Shown here piece after piece: positions 1 to 6,756 of a DNA stretch of 9,336 nucleotides. The position numbers were made by a program, and so were the translations under genes. The notes beneath the pieces are model-generated. The model worked only from the letters and a program-made list of their open reading frames with translations. It was not told the DNA's origin and ran no database searches. Source of the stretch: WHSM01 sp050701635 (GTDB taxonomy: Bacteria > Actinomycetota > Actinomycetes > Mycobacteriales > Micromonosporaceae). How positions within the stretch are numbered: position 1 is the stretch's first letter; each line of letters opens with the position of its first letter. The DNA is taken from contig JBOGDF010000230.1 of NCBI GenBank assembly GCA_050701635.1, positions 1 to 9,336 of the forward strand, given 5' to 3'.

Positions 1-1295
1 ACGCTCAGCCGTCGATGCAGCTGGTGCTGGGGCCGCTCGGCGCGTTGCGCGGGCTGCTGGCGCGGCCGCTCGCCTCGTACTACCTGCTGCTGTCGAGCGC
101 CGCGATGCTGGTCGCGATCGGGCTGGTGATGGTGTTCTCCGCGACCAGCGTGCGCGCGCTGGGGGAGCAGGGCAACGCGTTCGGCCCGGTGGCGCAGCAG
201 ATCACCTGGGCCGGGATCGGGCTGGTGGCGTTCTGGCTGGCGCAGCGGCTGCCGCGCGGCACGTACCAGACGCTGGGGTATCCGTTGCTGCTGGTCAGCT
301 TCGTACTGCTGGCGGTGCTGGCGGTGTTCCCCAACGTGTCGGCGGGGCCGTTCCAGACCCAGCAGGGGATCTGGATGGACGTCGCCGGGATGCACCTGCA
401 GCCCTCCGAGCTGGCGAAAGTGGCGTTCGTGCTCTGGGGCGCCGGGGTGCTGGTACGCAAGGGCGACCAGATCTCCCAGTTCCGGGAGCTGGCGGTGCCG
501 CTGTTCCCGGTGGCCGGCATCCTGTTCGCGCTGGTCGGGCTGGAAGACCTGGGCACCATGCTGTGCCTGCTGCTGATCTTCCTGGCGCTGCTGTTCGTGA
601 CCGGCGTACGGTTCCGGATCTTCGCCGCGATCATCGGCGTCGGGCTCGCCGGCGTGGTGCTGCTGATCGCCGGCAAGTCGTTCCGGCTGGCCCGGCTGGC
701 GATCTTCCTGGACCCGGCGTCGGACCCGCAGCACCACGGCTACCAACCCCTGCAGGGCCTGTACGCCGTCGCCGGCGGCGGGTGGTTCGGGGTCGGGCTG
801 GGGGAGAGCCGCCAGAAGTGGGCGTACCTGCCCGAGGCGCACAACGACTACATCTTCGCGATCATCGCCGAGGAGCTGGGCGTGGTCGGCTCGGTGGTGG
901 TGCTCGGTCTGCTGGCCGTGTTCGCGTACTCCGGGCTGCGGATCGCGCGCCGGGTGGCCGACCCGTTCTCGCGTGCGGTGGCGGCGTCGTGCACCATCTG
1001 GCTGGTCGGCCAGGCGATGCTCAACATCGGCGCGGTGATCGGGCTGCTGCCGTTGACCGGGCTGCCGCTGCCGTTCATCTCGGCCGGCGGTAGCGCGCTG
1101 GTGATGGCGATGCTGGTGGTCGGCATGCTCGCCTCGTTCGCCCGTACCGAGCCCGCCGCGGCCCGGGCGCTGCATGCCCGTCCGCCCAGCCGGTGGGTAC
1201 GGCTACTCTGGGCGCCGTTGCCACCCAAGCCGCGCGCTGCGGGGCAGCCGCGGCGGCAACCGACCACCACCAAGCCCCGAGGAGGACGCAGGTGA
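1..1295 (+). CDS. ftsW: FtsW, septal peptidoglycan glycosyltransferase (SEDS family), 5' end cut
   Basis: SEDS-family polymerase that links lipid II disaccharides into glycan strands at the septum, normally paired with a class B penicillin-binding protein. The frame is open from the window edge. The first ATG is at 15, but no ribosome binding site precedes it and actinobacterial FtsW usually has a longer cytoplasmic N-terminus, so the true start is probably upstream. Numbering from that ATG (426 residues visible), the protein is a chain of hydrophobic helices. It shows PSELAK at 130-135, the GYQPLQGLYAVAGGGWFGVG block, and HNDYIFAI, where D278 matches the essential SEDS aspartate of the FtsW/RodA family. 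A GGSALVMAM segment precedes the last helix, and the tail is basic, proline-rich and cytoplasmic. The usual NGxxRW-like stretch before the PSE motif is replaced by QTQQGIW. The stop overlaps the murG start by four bases. Identification is secure; only the start is uncertain. Confidence 0.95.
   Translation, partial: AQPSMQLVLGPLGALRGLLARPLASYYLLLSSAAMLVAIGLVMVFSATSVRALGEQGNAFGPVAQQITWAGIGLVAFWLAQRLPRGTYQTLGYPLLLVSFVLLAVLAVFPNVSAGPFQTQQGIWMDVAGMHLQPSELAKVAFVLWGAGVLVRKGDQISQFRELAVPLFPVAGILFALVGLEDLGTMLCLLLIFLALLFVTGVRFRIFAAIIGVGLAGVVLLIAGKSFRLARLAIFLDPASDPQHHGYQPLQGLYAVAGGGWFGVGLGESRQKWAYLPEAHNDYIFAIIAEELGVVGSVVVLGLLAVFAYSGLRIARRVADPFSRAVAASCTIWLVGQAMLNIGAVIGLLPLTGLPLPFISAGGSALVMAMLVVGMLASFARTEPAAARALHARPPSRWVRLLWAPLPPKPRAAGQPRRQPTTTKPRGGRR
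1280..1286 (+). promoter_or_regulatory. Ribosome binding site of murG
   Basis: AGGAGGA lies five bases before a GTG at 1292. It is a near-perfect Shine-Dalgarno sequence inside the last ftsW codons. It decides the murG start: an in-frame ATG at 1193 would add 33 residues read through the ftsW tail and has no such site. Confidence 0.85.
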
Positions 1296-2398
1296 GTACG
1301 GTGCGGTCGGTGGTGTTGGCCGGCGGCGGTACCGGCGGCCACATCTACCCGTTGCTGGCCTTCGCCGACTGTCTGCGCCGGCACGACCCGTCGCTGCGGA
1401 TCACCTGTCTCGGCTCGCCCCGCGGCCTGGAGAGCGAGCTGATCCCGCCCCACGGGTACGAGCTGCGCCACGTGCCCGCGTACCAGCTGCCTCGTTCTTT
1501 CAACATGAACCTGGTGAAGACCCCGCCGCGGATGTACCGGGCGATGCGCGCCACCCGGGCGGTGCTCGACGACGTGGCCGCCGACGTGGTGGTCGGCTTC
1601 GGGGGGTACGTGTCGGTGCCGGCGTACCTGGCGGCGTGGCGGCGGCGTACCCCGATCGTGATCCACGAAGTGAACGTGCCGCCCGGGATCGCCAACCGGC
1701 TCGGGATGCGGTTCACCCGGCACGTGGCGGTCGGCTTTCCGCACCAGCCGGCGCAGGCGGCCGCGCTGCGCGACGCGACCGTGGTCGGGGTGCCGCTGCG
1801 GCGCTCGATCGCCGGGCTGGACCGTACGGCCCGCCGTGCCGAGGCCCGCAAGCACTTCGAGCTCGACGCCGACCGCCCGACCCTGCTGGTGTTCGGCGCC
1901 TCGCAGGGGGCGCGCACGATCAACCTGGGCGCCGCCGCGGCGGCGAAGTCGCTGACCGGCGCCGGGATCCAGGTGCTGCATCTGATGGGCGCGCGCAACG
2001 AGCCGGTGGAGATCCCGTCGGGGCTGGCGGCGCCGTACCGCACGCTGACGTACCTGGAGGAGATGGAGCTGGCGTACGCCGCCGCTGACCTGGCGCTGTG
2101 CCGGGCCGGCGCGATGACGTGTGCCGAGCTGGCGGCGGTCGGGCTGCCCGCGGTGTACGTGCCGTATCCGCACTCCAACCGGGAGCAGTACCGTAACGCG
2201 TTGCCTGTGGTGGAGGCCGGCGGCGGGGTGCTGGTCGACGATGCGGAGCTGACCGGCGGGTGGATCGAGAGGACCGTGGTTCCCCTGGCGAACGACCAGC
2301 AGCGGCTGACCGCGATGGCCGCGGCCGCGGCGGCGTACGGGCGCCGCGACGGCGACGAGGCGCTCCGCGACTTCGTGCTGACGGCGGTGACCCGATGA
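1292..2398 (+). CDS. murG: MurG, UDP-GlcNAc:lipid I N-acetylglucosaminyltransferase
   Basis: Transfers GlcNAc from UDP-GlcNAc to lipid I on the inner membrane face, giving lipid II, the substrate used by FtsW. From the GTG at 1292 the protein has 368 residues, normal for the family. It is a GT-B fold glycosyltransferase. The N-terminal GGGTGGH loop is at 11-17, and GFGGYVSVPA and HEVN mark the acceptor domain. The donor domain has GASQGA at 202-207, CRAGAMT followed by E279 (the residue expected to hold the UDP ribose), and NREQYRNALPV with E298/Q299 at the GlcNAc contact. The usual GGSQGA reads GASQGA here, a conservative change. The start overlaps the ftsW stop (GTGA) and the stop overlaps the murC start (ATGA), which points to translational coupling. 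Identification is secure. Confidence 0.97.
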   Translation: MSTVRSVVLAGGGTGGHIYPLLAFADCLRRHDPSLRITCLGSPRGLESELIPPHGYELRHVPAYQLPRSFNMNLVKTPPRMYRAMRATRAVLDDVAADVVVGFGGYVSVPAYLAAWRRRTPIVIHEVNVPPGIANRLGMRFTRHVAVGFPHQPAQAAALRDATVVGVPLRRSIAGLDRTARRAEARKHFELDADRPTLLVFGASQGARTINLGAAAAAKSLTGAGIQVLHLMGARNEPVEIPSGLAAPYRTLTYLEEMELAYAAADLALCRAGAMTCAELAAVGLPAVYVPYPHSNREQYRNALPVVEAGGGVLVDDAELTGGWIERTVVPLANDQQRLTAMAAAAAAYGRRDGDEALRDFVLTAVTR

Positions 2399-3822
2399 CC
2401 GACGCGCCACTCACCGCGGAAGACCTCGGACGGGTGCACCTGATCGGGGTCGGCGGGGTCGGGATGAGCGGGCTGGCCCGGCTGCTGGTCACCCGCGGAA
2501 TCCCCACCTCCGGCAGCGAGCTGCACGACTGGCCCAGCCTGCCCGAGCTGGTCGAGCTGGGCGGCACCGTGTTCCGGGAGCACGTACCGTCCAATCTGGA
2601 TGGTGTGGACACCGTGGTCTACTCCACGGCGATCCCCGCCGACCACATCGAGCTGGCCGAGGCGCGCCGGCGCGGGCTGCGGGTGCTGCACCGGTCCGAG
2701 GCGCTCGCCGTCGCGATGGCGGGCCGCAAGGCGATCGCGGTCGCCGGCACCCACGGCAAGACCACCACCGCCTCGATGCTGACCCTGGTGCTGGCGCACG
2801 CCGGCCTGGACCCCTCGTACGTGATCGGCGGCGAGATCGGCGGCGATCCCGGTAAGGCGTTCTCCAGCGCGCAGCACGGCGCGGGGGAGCACTTCGTCGC
2901 CGAGGCCGACGAGAGCGACCGTTCCTTCCTGCGGTACGCCCCGTACGCCGGCATCGTGACCAACATCGACGCCGACCACCTCAACACGTACGGCGACCTG
3001 ACCGGGCTGATCGCGGCGTTCGACGAGTTCGCCGGCACCATCCGCCCGGACGGTTTCCTGGTGGCGTGCGCCGACGATCCGGCGGCCGCGGCGCTGGCGA
3101 CCCGGGCGCGGACGGCCGGGATCACCACGTACACCTATGGGGAATCTTCCGAGGCGGACCTGCAACTGTCCAAACTCGACACCGATGTGGCGGGGGTCCG
3201 CTACCACGCCGCGCTGGACGGCGAGCCGCTGGGCGAGTTCACGGTGCCGGTGCCGGGGCGCCATCTCGGGCTGAACAGCGCCGCCGCCCTGCTCACCGCG
3301 CTCAAGCTGGGCGTGCCGGCCGGCACGGTCGCCGAGGCGCTCGCCGCCTTCCCGGGGGTACGCCGCCGCTTCGAGCTCAAGGGCGTCGTCGACCGGGTGA
3401 GCGTCTACGACGAGTACGCCTACCACCCGACCTCGATGACCGTCGCGCTGGAGACCTTGAAGCAGGTCGCCGGGGACGGGCGGCTGATCGTGGTGTTCCA
3501 GCCGTACCGGGTGTACCGCACGCGCGACCTGCAGACCGAGATCGCGACCGCCCTGGCGATCGCCGACATCGCGATCGTGATGGAGGTGTTCGGCCCGGGG
3601 GAGCAGCGCGCGCCGGGGGAGGGCGGCATCTCGCTGGTACGCGCGATCGGGCTGCCCGACGAGGCGAAGGTCTTCGTACCGGAGTGGGCCGGCGTACCGG
3701 GTGAGGTGGCGGCGCGGGCCCGTCCCGGCGACGTGGTGGTGACGATGGGGGCGCCGCCGATCAGCCTGATGGGCACCGAGCTGCTCGACGCGCTCGCCGC
3801 CCGGCACGGTGCCCCACGATGA
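2395..3822 (+). CDS. murC: MurC, UDP-N-acetylmuramate--L-alanine ligase
   Basis: ATP-dependent cytoplasmic ligase that adds L-alanine, the first residue of the peptidoglycan stem, to UDP-MurNAc. It has 475 residues, normal for MurC. The N-terminal UDP-binding domain has the HLIGVGGVGMSGLA fingerprint near residues 15-28. The central ATPase domain has GTHGKTTT at 118-125 (K122 on the phosphates), EADESDRSFL with E170, and NIDADHLNTYGD with N190 and H195. The C-terminal domain has FPGVRRRFE, then DEYAYHP at 339-345 and FQPYRVYRTRDL from 368. In most MurC proteins these last two motifs read DDYAHHP and FQPHRxxRTRDL, so two histidines are tyrosine and one aspartate is glutamate here. The other catalytic motifs are intact, so the enzyme is probably active. 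It starts in an ATGA overlap with murG and has no good ribosome binding site of its own, so translation is likely coupled. Confidence 0.96.
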   Translation: MTDAPLTAEDLGRVHLIGVGGVGMSGLARLLVTRGIPTSGSELHDWPSLPELVELGGTVFREHVPSNLDGVDTVVYSTAIPADHIELAEARRRGLRVLHRSEALAVAMAGRKAIAVAGTHGKTTTASMLTLVLAHAGLDPSYVIGGEIGGDPGKAFSSAQHGAGEHFVAEADESDRSFLRYAPYAGIVTNIDADHLNTYGDLTGLIAAFDEFAGTIRPDGFLVACADDPAAAALATRARTAGITTYTYGESSEADLQLSKLDTDVAGVRYHAALDGEPLGEFTVPVPGRHLGLNSAAALLTALKLGVPAGTVAEALAAFPGVRRRFELKGVVDRVSVYDEYAYHPTSMTVALETLKQVAGDGRLIVVFQPYRVYRTRDLQTEIATALAIADIAIVMEVFGPGEQRAPGEGGISLVRAIGLPDEAKVFVPEWAGVPGEVAARARPGDVVVTMGAPPISLMGTELLDALAARHGAPR

Positions 3823-4619
3823 GTTTCGACGGCGACCGCACCGACGTCCCGGACGAGGGCGACGGCGGCCGCCGCTGGACTCTGGTCCGCGCCACCCGCG
3901 ACGCGGTGCCATCGTCGGTCCGTTCCGAGACAGAATCCCCTCTGGTGGTACGCCGCCGGCGGCTGCTGCGCTGGCTGACCGCCATCGCCGTGCTCACCGT
4001 GATCGGCCTGCTCACCTGGGTGGTGTACGGCACCGGCGTGTTCGCCGTCGCCGAAGTCCAGGTCACCGGCACCAAGGTGCTCACGCCCGACCAGGTGCGT
4101 ACCGCCGCCGCCATCTCCACCGGTACGCCGTTGGCCCGGCTGGACACCGATGGCATCACCGATCGGGTCTCCGCGCTGGCCCCGGTGGCACGCGTCGAGG
4201 TGGACCGGCAGTGGCCGGACACCGTACTGATCCGGGTCACCGAGCGCACCCCGGTCGCGGTGGTGCCCGCGGGCCGCCGGTACGCCGTCCTGGACGCCTC
4301 CGGTGTGGTCTTCCACAGCGTCGGGAAGCGGCCGCCCGAGCTGCCCCTGGTCGAGCTGACCCGGCCCGGCCCGAAGGACCCGGTCACCCGCGACGCGCTG
4401 CGGGTGCTGGCGGCGCTCACCCCGCAGCTGCGTACGGTGCTGGTGAAGCTGGTCGCTCCGTCCACCACCCGGATCGCGCTGCACCTGACGAAGGGCCGTA
4501 CGGTGCTCTGGGGCGACGCGGAGCACAGCGTACGCAAGGCGCAGGCGGCCACCGCGCTGCTCAAGCGCAACCCCCGGGTGATCGACGTCTCCGCCCCCGA
4601 CGTGGTGACCACGCGCTGA
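3819..4619 (+). CDS. ftsQ: FtsQ/DivIB-type divisome protein with POTRA domain
   Basis: Bitopic membrane protein that links early and late divisome parts, in the family acting with FtsL and FtsB/DivIC. It has 266 residues. The cytoplasmic N-terminus (about 1-45) is charged and ends in the basic run RRRR. One transmembrane helix spans about 49-71 (RWLTAIAVLTVIGLLTWVVY). An extracellular POTRA domain follows at about 75-142: FAVAEVQVTG, then LTPDQVRTAA, then VARVEVDRQWPDTVLIRVTERTP, the usual signature. The remaining beta domain reaches VIDVSAPDVV near the C-terminus. The ATG overlaps the murC stop (ATGA), with no clear ribosome binding site, so it is probably translated by coupling. It is the last gene of the first block; a 218-base gap separates it from ftsZ. 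Confidence 0.93.
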   Translation: MSFDGDRTDVPDEGDGGRRWTLVRATRDAVPSSVRSETESPLVVRRRRLLRWLTAIAVLTVIGLLTWVVYGTGVFAVAEVQVTGTKVLTPDQVRTAAAISTGTPLARLDTDGITDRVSALAPVARVEVDRQWPDTVLIRVTERTPVAVVPAGRRYAVLDASGVVFHSVGKRPPELPLVELTRPGPKDPVTRDALRVLAALTPQLRTVLVKLVAPSTTRIALHLTKGRTVLWGDAEHSVRKAQAATALLKRNPRVIDVSAPDVVTTR

Positions 4620-4669
4620 TCGCGTACCCCGCGCGAACGGGATTTGGGCAGCTCAGCGCACCGGCAGCC

Positions 4670-4674
4670 GACAC
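4670..4674 (+). promoter_or_regulatory. GACAC pentamer upstream of ftsZ, possible WhiA site
   Basis: In Streptomyces, WhiA (with WhiB) recognises GACAC and activates ftsZ and ftsW during sporulation. One GACAC lies about 65 bases upstream of the TTGACA box. A five-base match is weak evidence on its own, so this is only a candidate. Confidence 0.2.
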
Positions 4675-4719
4675 GCCGACCCGGGTCCTTGGTTCCGATA
4701 TCGAGGCCGCCTACTGTCC

Positions 4720-4750
4720 GGGACAAGGCACAGGTTGACATAACTATAAC
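4720..4750 (+). promoter_or_regulatory. ftsZ: Candidate ftsZ promoter region
   Basis: The 218-base ftsQ-ftsZ gap becomes AT-richer here than anything nearby. It holds a perfect -35 hexamer TTGACA (4735-4740) and a good -10 hexamer TATAAC (4745-4750), but these are only four bases apart and cannot form one promoter. TATAAC could pair with CGGACA (4720-4725) at 19 bases. TTGACA has no good -10 at 16-18 bases, only CTGAGG at 17. At least one ftsZ promoter here is likely, since ftsZ needs its own strong transcription and Streptomyces ftsZ has several promoters in this gap. The exact start site cannot be fixed by eye. Confidence 0.5.
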
Positions 4751-4767
4751 CCTCTACCTGAGGGTTA
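4747..4767. repeat. 8-bp inverted repeat in the ftsZ leader, candidate operator or RNA hairpin
   Basis: TAACCCTC (4747-4754) and GAGGGTTA (4760-4767) are perfect reverse complements around a 5-base spacer, TACCT. The dyad overlaps the TATAAC box and follows TTGACA by six bases. That is where a repressor would block transcription, or where a hairpin would form near the 5' end of the mRNA. A second GGGTT follows at once (4768-4772). From memory, related sequence occurs upstream of ftsZ in other actinobacteria; that is not checked here. Confidence 0.6.
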
Positions 4768-4837
4768 GGGTTCCGCGAACCCGAACTACGCGATCAGCGG
4801 AGCCGGAGAAGACCTCGACTGGGGGGAAGGCAGACCG

Positions 4838-5959
4838 ATGACACCTCCGCACAACTACCTGGCGGTCATCAAGGTCGTCGGCATCGGTGGCGGTGGCGTG
4901 AACGCCGTGAACCGGATGATCGAGGTCGGGCTCAAGGGCGTCGAGTTCATCGCGATCAACACCGATGCGCAGGCGTTGCTGATGAGCGACGCCGACGTCA
5001 AGCTCGACGTCGGCCGGGAGCTGACGCGGGGCCTCGGTGCCGGCGCCAACCCCGACGTGGGACGCAACGCCGCCGAAGACCACAAGGACGAGATCGCCGA
5101 GGTGCTGCAGGGCGCCGACATGGTGTTCGTGACCTGCGGCGAAGGCGGCGGTACGGGCACCGGCGGCGCCCCGGTGGTGGCCAGCATCGCCCGCAAGATC
5201 GGCGCGCTGACCATCGGTGTGGTCACCCGGCCGTTCTCCTTCGAGGGCAAGCGGCGCCAGATGCAGGCGGAGACCGGCATCGAGGAGCTGCGCAACGAGT
5301 GCGACACGCTGATCGTGATCCCCAACGACCGGCTGCTGCAGCTCGGCGACCGCAACATGTCGATGATGGACGCGTTCCGGCAGGCCGACCAGGTGCTGCT
5401 CTCCGGTGTGCAGGGCATCACCGATCTGATCACCACGCCGGGCCTGATCAACCTCGACTTCGCCGACGTGAAGAGCGTGATGAGCGGCGCCGGCTCGGCG
5501 CTGATGGGCATCGGCAGTGCCCGGGGCGACGACCGTGCCGTCGAGGCGGCCCAGTCCGCGATCTCCAGCCCGCTGCTGGAGCAGAGCATGGACGGGGCGC
5601 GCGGTGTGCTGCTGTCGATCGCGGGCGGCTCCGACCTGGGGCTGTTCGAGGTCAACGACGCGGCGCAGCTGGTCACCGACGCGGCGCACCCGGAGGCGAA
5701 CATCATCTTCGGCGCGGTGATCGACGACGCGCTCGGCGACGAGGTGCGGATCACGGTGATCGCCGCCGGATTCGACGGCGGCCAGCCGCAGTACCGGCCG
5801 TCCGAGCCGCCTCGCAAGTCCACCATGCACAACGAGTTCACGCCGCCGCAGCCGACAGCCGCGGCGACACCGGCCGCCGCTGCGGCGTCCTCCAACGGTC
5901 AGCGACGGGTGCTGTTCGACGACGTGGACGTACCGGACTTCCTCAAAAACGGCGCGTGA
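4838..5959 (+). CDS. ftsZ: FtsZ, tubulin-like division GTPase
   Basis: Polymerises with GTP into the Z-ring that recruits the divisome. It has 373 residues, normal length. The nucleotide-binding domain starts with VVGIGGGGVNAVNRM, and the tubulin signature GGGTGTG is at 103-109. The T7 loop NLDFAD is at 205-210, where D207 and D210 are the residues that activate GTP hydrolysis in the next subunit. The C-terminal domain ends near ITVIAAGFDGG. An alanine- and proline-rich linker of about 45 residues leads to the C-terminal peptide DDVDVPDFLKNGA, the docking tail for partners such as SepF and, in mycobacteria, FtsW. The ATG at 4838 follows the purine-rich GGGGGGAAGG (4821-4830) by seven bases, a usable ribosome binding site. 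The stop overlaps the next start as GTGA. The gene has its own promoter region upstream. Identification is secure. Confidence 0.98.
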   Translation: MTPPHNYLAVIKVVGIGGGGVNAVNRMIEVGLKGVEFIAINTDAQALLMSDADVKLDVGRELTRGLGAGANPDVGRNAAEDHKDEIAEVLQGADMVFVTCGEGGGTGTGGAPVVASIARKIGALTIGVVTRPFSFEGKRRQMQAETGIEELRNECDTLIVIPNDRLLQLGDRNMSMMDAFRQADQVLLSGVQGITDLITTPGLINLDFADVKSVMSGAGSALMGIGSARGDDRAVEAAQSAISSPLLEQSMDGARGVLLSIAGGSDLGLFEVNDAAQLVTDAAHPEANIIFGAVIDDALGDEVRITVIAAGFDGGQPQYRPSEPPRKSTMHNEFTPPQPTAAATPAAAAASSNGQRRVLFDDVDVPDFLKNGA

Positions 5960-6666
5960 ACACCGAACACCGGCGTGCGGAGCTGGCGGCGAACCTCGGG
6001 AAGGTGAGGGCGAGGATCGCCGCCGCCTGCGAGCAGGTGGGCCGCAACCCGCGGGACACCACGCTGGTCGCGGTCACCAAGACCTTTCCGGCGAGCGACG
6101 TGATCGCTCTGACGGCTATCGGGGTACGCGACGTCGGCGAGAACCGCGACCAGGAGGCGGCCCCGAAAGCCGTCGCGGTGGCGGAAGCCGGCGTCGAGGT
6201 CACCTGGCATTTCGTGGGCCGGCTGCAGCGCAACAAGGCGCGCTCGGTGGTCCGCTACGCCGATCTGGTGCACTCCGTGGACCGACCGTCGATTGTGGAC
6301 GCGCTGGCCAGGGCCGCCGAGGCGCACCGCGGTACGCCGCTGGACGTCCTGGTGCAGGTGAGCCTGGACGAGGACCCGGCGCGGGGCGGCGTACCGGCGA
6401 AGGAGCTGTCGAGCCTGGCGGCCCGGGTGGCGGAGTCGTCCTGGCTGCGGCTGCGCGGGCTGATGGCGGTGGCGCCGCTGGAGGCCGATCCGGAGCCGGC
6501 GTACCGGCGGTTGGCGGCGCTGGCGGCCGAGCTGCGGACGGCGTACCCGGAGGCGACCGTACTGTCCGCGGGGATGAGCGGCGACCTGGAGGCGGCGGTA
6601 CGCCACGGCGCGACACACCTTCGGGTGGGCAGCGCGTTACTCGGTCAGCGGCCCCCGCTGGGGTAG
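5956..6666 (+). CDS. YggS/YlmE-type pyridoxal phosphate homeostasis protein
   Basis: Member of the YggS/PROSC (PLPBP, COG0325) family: a single-domain alanine-racemase-like barrel that binds pyridoxal phosphate and takes part in B6 and amino-acid balance, with no proven catalysis. It has 236 residues from the GTG at 5956. The PLP lysine is K42 in LVAVTKTFP. Other family motifs are GENRDQEA, WHFVGRLQRNKAR, VDRPSIVDALA, GLMAVAP, and the phosphate-binding C-terminal part SAGMSGDLEAAVRHGATHLRVGSALLG. The GTG lies inside the ftsZ stop (GTGA) and has no separate ribosome binding site, so it is probably translated by coupling to ftsZ. An in-frame GTG at 5299 would read through ftsZ in another frame and is rejected. 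In Streptomyces and Mycobacterium a ylmD/yfiH gene sits between ftsZ and this gene; here there is none. Confidence 0.93.
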   Translation: MNTEHRRAELAANLGKVRARIAAACEQVGRNPRDTTLVAVTKTFPASDVIALTAIGVRDVGENRDQEAAPKAVAVAEAGVEVTWHFVGRLQRNKARSVVRYADLVHSVDRPSIVDALARAAEAHRGTPLDVLVQVSLDEDPARGGVPAKELSSLAARVAESSWLRLRGLMAVAPLEADPEPAYRRLAALAAELRTAYPEATVLSAGMSGDLEAAVRHGATHLRVGSALLGQRPPLG

Positions 6667-6674
6667 CCTGACCG
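6642..6674 (+). terminator. Nested hairpin across the yggS stop codon, possible terminator or attenuator
   Basis: CGGTCAG (6642-6648) pairs perfectly with CTGACCG (6668-6674). Inside it CCCC (6653-6656) pairs with GGGG (6660-6663) around GCT. The structure spans the TAG stop of yggS (6664-6666). No T-tract follows, so it is not a classical intrinsic terminator, though actinobacterial terminators often lack one. It may reduce read-through or protect the 3' end of the ftsZ-yggS message. Confidence 0.4.
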
Positions 6675-6678
6675 GACG

Positions 6679-6699
6679 GCACAAATTACACGGGTGTGC
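6679..6699. repeat. Dyad in the sepF leader
   Basis: GCACA (6679-6683) and TGTGC (6695-6699) are inverted repeats 11 bases apart. An overlapping inner dyad, ACAC-GG-GTGT, lies at 6688-6697. The spacer holds the AT-rich run AAATTA, unusual in this GC-rich window. It could be a regulator site upstream of sepF; nothing identifies the protein. Confidence 0.3.
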
Positions 6700-6721
6700 T
6701 TTCGAGGTCGGCCGAGGGGCT

Positions 6722-6750
6722 TTGACGACTTCATGAGCGTGCCGTAGCGG
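6722..6750 (+). promoter_or_regulatory. sepF: Candidate sepF promoter
   Basis: TTGACG (6722-6727) is 17 bases from TAGCGG (6745-6750), an ideal spacing with a good -35 and a poor -10. Transcription would begin near 6757, right at the ribosome binding site. It is weak evidence, supported by the 106-base gap, which is long for this cluster. Confidence 0.3.
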
Positions 6751-6756
6751 CGTGAC

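Noticed and set aside
1193..1291. Upstream ATG for murG giving 33 extra residues
   Set aside because: The extension is read through the ftsW tail in another frame, while GTG 1292 has AGGAGGA at five bases and starts at the family N-terminus.
1345..3912. 855-codon open frame on the minus strand, with others at 848-2410 and 7753-9279
   Set aside because: They lie antisense to secure dcw genes. Long antisense frames are common in DNA with GC-rich third positions, and their translations are low-complexity Arg/Gly/His/Pro with no domain.
4696..4703. Perfect palindrome CGATATCG in the ftsZ upstream gap
   Set aside because: Eight bases with no flanking symmetry or second copy; I cannot tie it to any site.
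4760..4772. Telomere-like GGGTTAGGGTT
   Set aside because: Only two units, explained by one arm of the ftsZ dyad plus a neighbouring GGGTT; there is no array.
4644..4841. 65-codon frame from a TTG in the ftsQ-ftsZ gap, ending in ATGA at the ftsZ start
   Set aside because: It has no ribosome binding site, crosses the promoter region, has basic low-complexity content, and its overlap with the ftsZ ATG is probably chance.
5299..5955. N-terminal extension of yggS inside ftsZ
   Set aside because: This part is ftsZ in another frame, Arg/Gly-rich and unlike any YggS; GTG 5956 gives the normal family length.
6653..6663. CCCC-GCT-GGGG alone as a terminator
   Set aside because: A 4-bp stem is too short and has no T-tract; I kept it only as the inner part of the larger hairpin.
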